From positions 7,192,001 through 7,256,000 of the forward strand of contig NZ_RDTE01000003.1 of assembly GCF_004125265.1 (NCBI RefSeq): 64,000 nt of DNA, read 5' to 3'. The position numbers and the translations under genes were made by a program. Position 1 is the first letter of the stretch. Every line of letters begins with the position of its first letter. This DNA is from Streptomyces lydicus (GTDB lineage Bacteria; Actinomycetota; Actinomycetes; Streptomycetales; Streptomycetaceae). Below the pieces are notes generated by a model, which searched no databases, was not told the origin of the DNA, and saw nothing but the letters and a program-made list of their open reading frames with translations. Shown here one piece after another: positions 52,295 to 59,475 of this stretch.

Positions 52295-53152
52295 ATGCGT
52301 ATCGACGCCCATCACCACCTGTGGGATCCGGCCCGGCGCGCGCAGCCGTGGATGGACGGGCCGTGGGCCGACCCGATCCGCCGCGGCTATGCGCTGAGCG
52401 ACCTCACCCCGCATCTGGCCGCGCACGGCCTCGACGGCACGATCCTCGTCCAGTCGTCGTCCTCGTACGAGGAGACCGCCGAACTGCTCACCCTGACGGC
52501 AGGGGAGGGGCCGGTCACCGGTGTCGTCGGCTGGGCCGACCTCCGCGATCCGGCGCTCGCCCGGGCCCTCGCGGCGCTGCCCGCCGGCCTGGTGGGCATC
52601 CGGCACCAGGTGCAGGACGAACCGGACCCCGAGTGGCTGCTCCGCCCGGACGTGCTCCGGGGCCTGGGCACCGTGGCCGACGCCGGGCTGGTCTACGACC
52701 TGCTGGTCACCCCGCGCGAACTGCCCGCCGCACACGCCGCCGTACGCGCCCTTCCCCAGCTGGCCTTCGTGCTGGACCACGCCGCCAAACCGGCGGTCGC
52801 GACCGGGGAGTGGCAGCCCTGGGCCGACGCCCTCACCGCGCTCGCCGGGCTGCCGAACGTCAGCTGCAAACTGTCCGGGCTGGTCACCGAGGCCGACTGG
52901 GACGCCTGGCGGCCGCAGCAGATCCTGCCCTATGCCCGGCACGTCCTGGAGGCCTTCGGCCCGGGCCGGGTGATGTTCGGCTCCGACTGGCCGGTGTGCA
53001 CGCTGGCGGCCGGCTACGAAGACGTCGTGGCGCTCGCGGAGTCGGCGACGGCCCGCCTCGGCCCGGCGGAACGGTCGGACGTCTTCGGGGGAACGGCGGG
53101 GCGGGTGTACGGCGTCGGGGCGCCGGCCGGGCAGCGGGAGCCGGGCCGCTGA
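52295..53152 (+). CDS. Amidohydrolase, probable L-fuconolactonase
   Basis: A 285-residue metal-dependent hydrolase of the amidohydrolase-2 (PF04909) group. The N-terminal metal site is DAHHHLW (H6, H8); further residues are in FVLDHAAKP and FGSDWPVCTL. Lactonases acting on fuconolactone, rhamnonolactone and related sugars belong here. It would hydrolyse L-fucono-lactone to L-fuconate. The 112 bases before the ATG hold a GCCGAT/GCCGAC hexamer repeat and no usable start in frame; GGAG lies 11 bases upstream. It is the last gene of the operon. Confidence 0.85.
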   Translation: MRIDAHHHLWDPARRAQPWMDGPWADPIRRGYALSDLTPHLAAHGLDGTILVQSSSSYEETAELLTLTAGEGPVTGVVGWADLRDPALARALAALPAGLVGIRHQVQDEPDPEWLLRPDVLRGLGTVADAGLVYDLLVTPRELPAAHAAVRALPQLAFVLDHAAKPAVATGEWQPWADALTALAGLPNVSCKLSGLVTEADWDAWRPQQILPYARHVLEAFGPGRVMFGSDWPVCTLAAGYEDVVALAESATARLGPAERSDVFGGTAGRVYGVGAPAGQREPGR

Positions 53153-53198
53153 AGCGGCGTCCGTGATTCCGCCCGGCTGCGGGGCGGCCACCGCCTGC

Positions 53199-53240
53199 CG
53201 AGGGGCGGCAACCGCCGGGCGAGGGGCGGCAACCGCCGGG
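53199..53240. repeat. 21-base tandem repeat with hairpin-forming units
   Basis: CGAGGGGCGGCAACCGCCGGG is present twice in tandem, with a degenerate third copy before it. Each unit contains GGCGG-CAA-CCGCC, so the array forms several short hairpins between two convergent genes and probably ends transcription. Confidence 0.6.
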
Positions 53241-53253
53241 CGGCGGCCAGGCC

Positions 53254-53925
53254 TCACAGCGACGCGCGCAACCACTGCTCCACACTGGCGATATGCACCG
53301 TCGCCCACGCCCGCGCCGCCTCCGCGTCCCGGTCGCGCAGCGCGCCGAGGATCGCGCGGTGCTCGGTGAGGGTGCGGGCCACCGCGTCCTTCTGCGTCAG
53401 CCCCCGCCAGATCCTGGCCCGGGTGGTCGGCCCGGACAGCCCGTCCAGCAGTGAGCAGAGCACGGAGTTGCCGGACGCCGCGACGATCCGGCGGTGGAAC
53501 TCCAGGTCGCAGGCGACCAGATCCTCCACCGAAGGGCTCGGCCCCAGCGCGTTCAACTGGGCCTCCAGGGAGTTCAGTTCCTCCACGCCTACCCGGCCGG
53601 CCGCCATGGCCGTGGCGGCCGGCTCCAGGATCCGGCGGACGGCGAGGAACTCCAGCACGGTGTCGTCGCGGTGGAAGTCCACCACGAAGCTCATGGCCTC
53701 CAGCAGGAGTTGCGGATCGAGGCTGGTGACATACGTGCCGTCGCCCTGGCGCACATCCAGGATGCGGATCAGGGAGAGCGCGCGGACCGCCTCGCGCAGC
53801 GAGTTGCGGGACAGGCCGAGCTCGGCCGCCAGCTCGCTCTCCTTCGGCAGCCGGTCGCCCGGCCGCAGCGCGCCGGAGATGATCATGCCCTTGATCTTTT
53901 CGATGGCCTCGTCGGTGACCGCCAT
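53254..53925 (-). CDS. FCD-domain GntR family regulator of the L-fucose operon
   Basis: A 223-residue repressor. The GntR winged helix occupies residues 1-70 (IKGMIISGALRPGDRLPKES and LAAELGLSRNSLREAVRAL). The FCD effector domain follows, with metal and ligand residues D and H in ACDLEFHRRI and H in TEHRAILGALRD. FCD regulators usually sense sugar acids or 2-keto acids. The ATG at 53925 has GGGGAGG seven bases upstream. It is convergent with the last operon gene. A 17-base palindrome lies about 110 bases upstream, and the same site occurs twice at the operon promoter. Confidence 0.88.
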   Translation of the reverse strand: MAVTDEAIEKIKGMIISGALRPGDRLPKESELAAELGLSRNSLREAVRALSLIRILDVRQGDGTYVTSLDPQLLLEAMSFVVDFHRDDTVLEFLAVRRILEPAATAMAAGRVGVEELNSLEAQLNALGPSPSVEDLVACDLEFHRRIVAASGNSVLCSLLDGLSGPTTRARIWRGLTQKDAVARTLTEHRAILGALRDRDAEAARAWATVHIASVEQWLRASL

Positions 53926-53950
53926 GCCGACCTCCCCGTTCGCACCCGCC

Positions 53951-54031
53951 CGGATACCGCCGCCCGGATACCGCCGCCCGGATACCGCTGCTCGGATGCC
54001 GACACCCGGGTACCGCCGCCCGGATGCCGTC
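53951..54031. repeat. 14-base tandem repeat between regulator gene and its operator
   Basis: CGGATACCGCCGCC is repeated about 5.7 times (53951 onward), with later units more diverged. It fills the 5' leader of the FCD regulator gene. The unit length is not a multiple of three, which supports it being non-coding. Confidence 0.7.
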
Positions 54032-54032
54032 A

Positions 54033-54049
54033 CAGACATCCGATGTCTG
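54033..54049. promoter_or_regulatory. CAGACATC-C-GATGTCTG operator of the FCD regulator
   Basis: The palindrome has 8-base perfect arms around one central base. On the minus strand it follows a possible -10 (CATAAT, 54055-54060), so it covers the expected transcription start. Closely related sites occur at 45082-45116. The remaining sequence to 54217 holds nothing else recognised. Confidence 0.65.
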
Positions 54050-54217
54050 AGCCCATTATGGCCCGGTACGCCGCCCCCGTCCGCTCCTGTACGCGGTGCC
54101 GTCCATGGGTACGACGAAGGGGGCGGCCCCGTGGACCGCCCCCTCGTCCTGCGCTGTACGTCACCGTGAGGCGCCGTCAGCTTTCCGGCCGCCGCCCGCG
54201 GCGCCCGGGTGCCGCCG

Positions 54218-55822
54218 TCAGCCGGCCAGCATGTCCTTCACCTTGGCCCGCACGTCCTCCGTGTCCAGGCCGCGGATCATCAGCGTGGTGCGGCGGCGCA
54301 GCACATCGTCGACCGTCTCGGCCCACTCGTTGTCCCGGGCGTAGGCGACCTGCGCCCAGATCTCCGGCGCGTCCGGGTGGATGCGCTCGGCCAGCGCCGG
54401 GTTGTCGTTCGCCAGCCGGGCGATGTCGAAGGACAGCGAGCCGTAGTGGGTGGCGAGGTGCCGGGCGGTCTCCGGGGCCATCCGCGGGCCGGGCGTGCCG
54501 CCGTCGACGAGCAGCCGGTGCGCCACCGCGTTCGGGTTGGCGATACCGGGCAGCGGGAGCTTCTTCGGCAGGTGCGCGATCGGCTCCATGTCCTCGGCCA
54601 GCGGGTGGCCGGGCAGCGCCGCGAGCTTGTTCATGACCGTACGGCCGATGTGCCGGAAGGTCGTCCACTTGCCGCCGGCCACCGACAGCATGCCGCCGCT
54701 GCCCTCGGTCACCACCGTCTCGCGCTTGGCCTTGGAGGTGTCGCCGGGGCCGCCGGGCAGCACCCGCAGACCCGCGAAGGAGTACGTGATCAGATCGCGC
54801 GACAGCTGCTGGTCGCGGACGGAGAAGGCCGCCTCGTCCAGGATCTGGGCGGTGTCCTTCTCGGTGACCGCGACATCCGCCGGGTCGCCCTCGAACTCCT
54901 CGTCCGTGGTGCCCAGCAGCAGCATGTCCTCCCAGGGGAGGGCGAAGGTGATGCGGTACTTGTCGATCGGGGTGGCCAGCGCGGCCTTCCAGGGGGCGGT
55001 GCGCTTGAGGACCAGGTGCGCGCCCTTCGACAGCCGGATGGAGGGGGCCGCGTTCGCGTCCTCCATCTTGCGCAGGTGGTCCACCCACGGGCCGGTGGCG
55101 TTGAGCACCAGGCGGGCGTTGACGCCGAACTCCGCGCCCTCCATCCGGTCCTTGAGCTCCGCGCCGGTGACCCGGCCCTGGGTGAAGCGCAGGCCGGTGA
55201 CCTCGGCGTGGTTGAGGACCGTGGCACCGGCCTCGACCGCCGCACGGACGGTCATCAGGGCCATCCGGGAGTCGTTCATCTGGTCGTCGCCGTACACGGC
55301 CACGGCCTTGAGGTTGTCCGTCCGCAGCTCCGGCACGTCACGCTGCGCCTTGGCCGGGGATATGACGTGGCCGACGCCGTCGCCGAACGCGGACAGCGCC
55401 GAGTAGGCGAAGACGCCCGCGCCGAGCTTGGCCGCGCCGTGCGGGCCGCCCTTGTAGACGGGCAGGTAGAAGGTCAGGGGGTTGGCCAGGTGCGGTGCCA
55501 CCTCACGGGACACCGCACGCCGCTCGAAGTGGTTCTCCGCCACCAGCTTGACCGCGCCGGTCTGCAGGTAACGCAGACCGCCGTGGAGCAGCTTGGAGGA
55601 GGCGGAGGAGGTGGCGCCGGCGAAGTCACCGGCGTCCACCAGGGCAACCCGCAGTCCGGCCTGAGCGGCGTGCCAGGCGGTGGAGATGCCCAGGATGCCG
55701 CCGCCGATCACCAGGAGGTCGTACGTCGCCTTGGAAAGCTGCTCCCGAGTCTCGGCGCGGCTCGCGTGCGAACCACTGGCCGGGTGCGTCCCGAGTGCCG
55801 GGGCGCTCTGCAGGGTGCTCAT
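54218..55822 (-). CDS. glpD: Glycerol-3-phosphate dehydrogenase
   Basis: A 534-residue FAD enzyme that oxidises sn-glycerol-3-phosphate to dihydroxyacetone phosphate at the membrane. The FAD motif VIGGGILGISTAWHAA lies near residue 40, followed by GDFAGATSSASSKLLHGGLRYL. GKWTTFRHIGRTVM in the C-terminal half is also typical. GAGGAG precedes the ATG by four bases, and the glpK stop lies only two bases upstream. It is the third gene of the glpF-glpK-glpD operon. Confidence 0.96.
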   Translation of the reverse strand: MSTLQSAPALGTHPASGSHASRAETREQLSKATYDLLVIGGGILGISTAWHAAQAGLRVALVDAGDFAGATSSASSKLLHGGLRYLQTGAVKLVAENHFERRAVSREVAPHLANPLTFYLPVYKGGPHGAAKLGAGVFAYSALSAFGDGVGHVISPAKAQRDVPELRTDNLKAVAVYGDDQMNDSRMALMTVRAAVEAGATVLNHAEVTGLRFTQGRVTGAELKDRMEGAEFGVNARLVLNATGPWVDHLRKMEDANAAPSIRLSKGAHLVLKRTAPWKAALATPIDKYRITFALPWEDMLLLGTTDEEFEGDPADVAVTEKDTAQILDEAAFSVRDQQLSRDLITYSFAGLRVLPGGPGDTSKAKRETVVTEGSGGMLSVAGGKWTTFRHIGRTVMNKLAALPGHPLAEDMEPIAHLPKKLPLPGIANPNAVAHRLLVDGGTPGPRMAPETARHLATHYGSLSFDIARLANDNPALAERIHPDAPEIWAQVAYARDNEWAETVDDVLRRRTTLMIRGLDTEDVRAKVKDMLAG

Positions 55823-55824
55823 TT

Positions 55825-57375
55825 TTACTCCTCGACAGTGCTGTCATCGAGCCAGCCCATGGAACGTTCCACAGCCTTGAGCCAGCTCTTGTACTCGCGG
55901 TCACGGGTGGCCGCATCCATCCGGGGGGTCCACTCGGCGGCCCGGCGCCAGTTGGCGCGCAGCTCGTCGGTGCTGGACCAGAAGCCGACGGCCAGTCCGG
56001 CCGCGTAGGCAGCGCCGAGGCAGGTCGTCTCGGCGACCATCGGGCGCACCACGGGCGCGTCCAGGAAGTCCGAGATGGTCTGCATCAGCAGGTTGTTGGA
56101 GGTCATACCGCCGTCGACCTTGAGCGCGGTCAGCTCGACGCCGGAGTCCTTGGTCATGGCGTCGGTGATCTCGCGGGTCTGCCAGGCGGTGGCCTCGAGC
56201 ACGGCGCGCGCGATGTGCGCCTTGGTGACATAGCGGGTCAGGCCCGCGATGACACCGCGCGCGTCCGAGCGCCAGTAGGGGGCGAACAGGCCGGAGAAGG
56301 CCGGCACGAAGTAGGCGCCGCCGTTGTCCTCGACCGTGCTGGCCAGGGTCTCGATCTCGGCCGCGCTGTTGATCAGGCCCATCTGGTCGCGCATCCACTG
56401 GACGAGCGAGCCGGTGACGGCGATGGAGCCTTCCAGGGCGTAGACCGGCTCCTGTTCGCCGATGCGGTAGCCGACGGTGGTCAGCAGGCCGTTGTAGGAG
56501 TTCACCGGCTCGTGGCCGGTGTTCATCAGCATGAAGGTGCCGGTGCCGTACGTGGACTTGGCCTCGCCCTGCTCGAAGCAGGTCTGGCCGAACAGCGCGG
56601 CCTGCTGGTCACCGAGCGCCGAGGCGACCGGGACACCGGCCAGCACGCCGCTGGTGGTGCGGCCGTAGACCTCGGCGGACGACTTGATCTCCGGCAGCAC
56701 GGCCGCCGGGATCTCCATCGACGTGAGGATCTTCTGGTCCCACTCCAGGCGGTGGAGGTTCATCAGCATGGTGCGCGAGGCGTTGGTGACGTCGGTGACG
56801 TGCACGCCGCCGTTGACGCCGCCGGTCAGGTTCCAGATGACCCAGGAGTCCATGGTGCCGAAGAGGATGTCGCCGCGCTCGGCGCGCTCGCGCAGGCCCT
56901 CGACGTTGTCGAGCAGCCAGCGGATCTTCGGGCCGGCGAAGTACGAGGCCAGCGGCAGGCCGGTCTCGCGGCGGAAGCGGTCCTGGCCGACGTTGCGGCC
57001 GAGCTCCTTGCAGAGCGCGTCGGTGCGGGTGTCCTGCCAGACGATGGCGTTGTGGACCGGCTCACCGGTGGTGCGGTCCCACAGGAGGGTGGTCTCGCGC
57101 TGGTTGGTGATACCGATCGCCTTGACGTCGGCGGCGGTGAGACCGGCCTTCTCGACGGCGCTGTCGACGACCTGCTGGACGTTGTTCCAGATCTCGGTGG
57201 CGTCGTGCTCGACCCAGCCCGGCTTCGGGAAGATCTGCTCGTGCTCCTTCTGGTCGACCGAGACGATCCGGCCGTCCTTGTCGAAGACGATGCAGCGGCT
57301 GGACGTGGTGCCCTGGTCGATGGCCGCGATGAACGGACCGTGGCCGTGCGAGGCGGTGCTGGGGGTGTCGCTCAT
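55825..57375 (-). CDS. glpK: Glycerol kinase
   Basis: A 516-residue FGGY-family kinase that phosphorylates glycerol. The phosphate loop is AIDQGTTSSRCIVFD near residue 18; GITNQRETTLLWDRTTGEP, TYGTGTFMLMNTG and KVDGGMTSNNLLMQ are diagnostic. The ATG at 57375 has GGAG six bases before it. It is encoded 49 bases after the channel gene glpF and just before glpD. Confidence 0.97.
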   Translation of the reverse strand: MSDTPSTASHGHGPFIAAIDQGTTSSRCIVFDKDGRIVSVDQKEHEQIFPKPGWVEHDATEIWNNVQQVVDSAVEKAGLTAADVKAIGITNQRETTLLWDRTTGEPVHNAIVWQDTRTDALCKELGRNVGQDRFRRETGLPLASYFAGPKIRWLLDNVEGLRERAERGDILFGTMDSWVIWNLTGGVNGGVHVTDVTNASRTMLMNLHRLEWDQKILTSMEIPAAVLPEIKSSAEVYGRTTSGVLAGVPVASALGDQQAALFGQTCFEQGEAKSTYGTGTFMLMNTGHEPVNSYNGLLTTVGYRIGEQEPVYALEGSIAVTGSLVQWMRDQMGLINSAAEIETLASTVEDNGGAYFVPAFSGLFAPYWRSDARGVIAGLTRYVTKAHIARAVLEATAWQTREITDAMTKDSGVELTALKVDGGMTSNNLLMQTISDFLDAPVVRPMVAETTCLGAAYAAGLAVGFWSSTDELRANWRRAAEWTPRMDAATRDREYKSWLKAVERSMGWLDDSTVEE

Positions 57376-57424
57376 GGTGTGCTCCAAGAAGTCGGTGCGG
57401 GCGGAGTCGGGGCGGTCAGGCGGC

Positions 57425-58213
57425 TCAGGCGAACGCCACCTGGTAGATACCACCGGCGAGGGCTCCGCCGATGAGCGGGCCGACGACCGGGATCCAGGCG
57501 TAGCCCCAGTCTGAACCGCCCTTGTTCCGCAGCGGCAGAAGCGCGTGCACGATGCGCGGGCCGAGGTCGCGGACCGGGTTGATGGCGTACCCGGTCGGAC
57601 CACCGAGCGACAGGCCGATGCCGGTGACGACCAGCGCGACCAGCAGGGTGCCGATCACGCCGACGCCCTTGCCGTTGTCGCTCAGACCGAGCGTGAGGAT
57701 CGACAGCACGAGCACGGTGGTGGCGATGATCTCGGTGGCCAGGTTCTGCACCGCGTTCCGGATCTCCGGGCCGGTGGAGAAGATGCCGAGGACCGGTCCG
57801 GCCGACGGGGCGGCGGACTGGTCGACCAGTCCCTCCTCGCCGGTGTGGTCGGCCAGCACCTCGGGGTCACTCAGATGGGCCTGGAACTGCCCGTAGTAGG
57901 TGATCCACACCAGCACCGCGCCGATCATGGCGCCGAGCATCTCGCCGCCGAAGTAGACCGGCACCTGGCTCCACTCGATGGCGCCCTTGATGGCGAGACC
58001 GATGGTGACCGCAGGGTTGAGGTGTGCGCCGGACTTCGCGGCGATGTAGGCACCCGTGAGGACGGCGAAGCCCCACCCGAAGGCGATGGCGACCCATCCG
58101 GCGTTGAACGCCTTGGAGCGCTTGAAGGTGACGGCGGCGCAGACGCCACCGCCGAGCAAGATCAGAACAGCGGTACCGATGGTCTCGCTGATGAAGATGT
58201 CGGAGCTGGACAC
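57425..58213 (-). CDS. glpF: Glycerol uptake facilitator (aquaglyceroporin)
   Basis: A 262-residue MIP-family channel with six membrane helices. The first NPA motif is intact (HLNPAVTIGLA). The second reads INPVRDLGPR, with valine in place of alanine, a substitution seen in some streptomycete homologues. The start is GTG at 58213, with AAAGGAG seven bases before it. It is the first gene of the glycerol operon and follows a GylR-type site at 58341. Confidence 0.94.
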   Translation of the reverse strand: MSSSDIFISETIGTAVLILLGGGVCAAVTFKRSKAFNAGWVAIAFGWGFAVLTGAYIAAKSGAHLNPAVTIGLAIKGAIEWSQVPVYFGGEMLGAMIGAVLVWITYYGQFQAHLSDPEVLADHTGEEGLVDQSAAPSAGPVLGIFSTGPEIRNAVQNLATEIIATTVLVLSILTLGLSDNGKGVGVIGTLLVALVVTGIGLSLGGPTGYAINPVRDLGPRIVHALLPLRNKGGSDWGYAWIPVVGPLIGGALAGGIYQVAFA

Positions 58214-58340
58214 CCGCGACTCCTTTGTCCTTCGTCCAGGGGAAGACGAACCCCGGGTCCCGTCCGGTGGTCCGCGCCCTCCGAGAGGGCGGTGGTCGGC
58301 CCGCGGCAATGCCCCACCATAGCGAATATTGCCGTTAGGT

Positions 58341-58359
58341 GTTCGACAATGCCGACCGA
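58341..58359. promoter_or_regulatory. Candidate GylR site upstream of glpF
   Basis: GTTCGACAATGCCGACCGA matches the site before gylR (59230-59248) at 17 of 19 positions and in the same orientation relative to both genes. It lies 128 bases upstream of the glpF start. It is therefore a good candidate for GylR binding. Confidence 0.6.
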
Positions 58360-58442
58360 CGAACGGCAGTTTTGTTCACCGGTAGAACCCCGTCAAGGGT
58401 TCCGTGGCGAAAAACTTAGGTGAACTTATGGGGTGAATCAGG

Positions 58443-59207
58443 TCAGAATCGCCCTGCACCAAGATCCCGGGACACGGCGCGTGCGCAATCCCTCACAGCA
58501 GCGATGATTTCCGGCCGCAGATCGCCCTCCTGGCAGACCCTCTCGACCGCCCCCGTGACGCCCACCGCGCCCACCGGCATCCGCCGCCGGTCGTGGATCG
58601 GCGCCGCCACCGACGCCACCCCCTCCCAGGTCTCCTCCACATCCGCGGCCCAGCCCCGCGCCCGGATCAGGTCCAGCAGCCGCTCGAAGTCCCCCAGCCC
58701 GGTCACCGTGTGCGGGGTGAACGCCGTCCGGTCCGCCTCGACGATCTCGCTGTGCGCCACCGGGTCGTACGCCGAGAGCACCTTGCCCAGCGCCGTGCTG
58801 TGCAGCGGGTGCATCGCGCCCACCTCCAGCACCTGCCGGCTGTCGTCCGGACGGAAGACGTGGTGGACGATCAGCACCCCCTGCTGGTGCAGGACGCCCA
58901 GGTAGACGGCCTCGCCGCTGGAGCGGGCCAGATCGTCGGTCCATACGAGGGCCCGGGCGCGCAGCTCGTGCACGTCCAGATAGCTGTTGCCCAGCCGCAG
59001 CAGCTCCGCGCCCAGCTGGTAGCGGCCGGACGTGGCGTCCTGCTCGACGAAGCCCTCCTGCTGCAGCGTGCGCAGGATCCCGTGGGCGGTGCCCTTGGCC
59101 AGTCCCAGTGAGGAGGAGATGTCGGAGAGCCCCAGCCGCCGTTCCCCTCCTGCGAGCAGCCGCAGCATCGCTGCGGCGCGCTCCAGCGACTGGATGGTGC
59201 GTGCCAT
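58443..59207 (-). CDS. gylR: IclR family regulator of the glycerol operon
   Basis: A 254-residue IclR-type repressor. The winged helix occupies residues 1-65 (SLERAAAMLRLLAGGERRLG, then DISSSLGLAKGTAHGILRTL). The effector domain carries VHHVFRPDDSRQVLEVG and the SIAV-type final strand. Its position just upstream of glpFKD matches S. coelicolor GylR, which represses the glycerol operon until glycerol or glycerol-3-phosphate is present. It is transcribed in the same direction as the operon and has its own upstream site, which suggests autoregulation. Confidence 0.93.
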   Translation of the reverse strand: MARTIQSLERAAAMLRLLAGGERRLGLSDISSSLGLAKGTAHGILRTLQQEGFVEQDATSGRYQLGAELLRLGNSYLDVHELRARALVWTDDLARSSGEAVYLGVLHQQGVLIVHHVFRPDDSRQVLEVGAMHPLHSTALGKVLSAYDPVAHSEIVEADRTAFTPHTVTGLGDFERLLDLIRARGWAADVEETWEGVASVAAPIHDRRRMPVGAVGVTGAVERVCQEGDLRPEIIAAVRDCARAVSRDLGAGRF

Positions 59208-59229
59208 CGGGCAACCTCCGAAGTGAGCG

Positions 59230-59248
59230 GTTCGACAATGCTGAACGA
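59230..59248. promoter_or_regulatory. Candidate GylR autoregulatory site
   Basis: GTTCGACAATGCTGAACGA lies 23 bases before the gylR start. On the minus strand it reads as GTTC-N9-GAAC, a weak inverted repeat. From 59249 to 59475 no riboswitch or other gene was recognised. Confidence 0.6.
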
Positions 59249-59475
59249 TATCGGTCCATGCCGACTTCGGTCAGCGTTCCGCAACCTTTTGCCGGGCGAA
59301 CGGAGTCTGCCAACGATCATGGATGGTGCGCGCAGGGGGGTGAGGGGGGCCGAGCGGTGCTGTCCACGGCGTGGAACGGGGAACACGTGTACCGGACCGG
59401 CAGCTACGCTGGCCGGGTGCGCCCTCTGAAGGCGGGTGCAAAGCCGACAGCCGTCGCAACCACGGGAGCATCTCC

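Noticed and set aside
59249..59475. Possible cobalamin, SAM or SAH riboswitch in front of metH
   Set aside because: I looked for the B12 box, SAM-IV and SAH core patterns. Some short GC-rich pieces pair, but none of the conserved cores is present.
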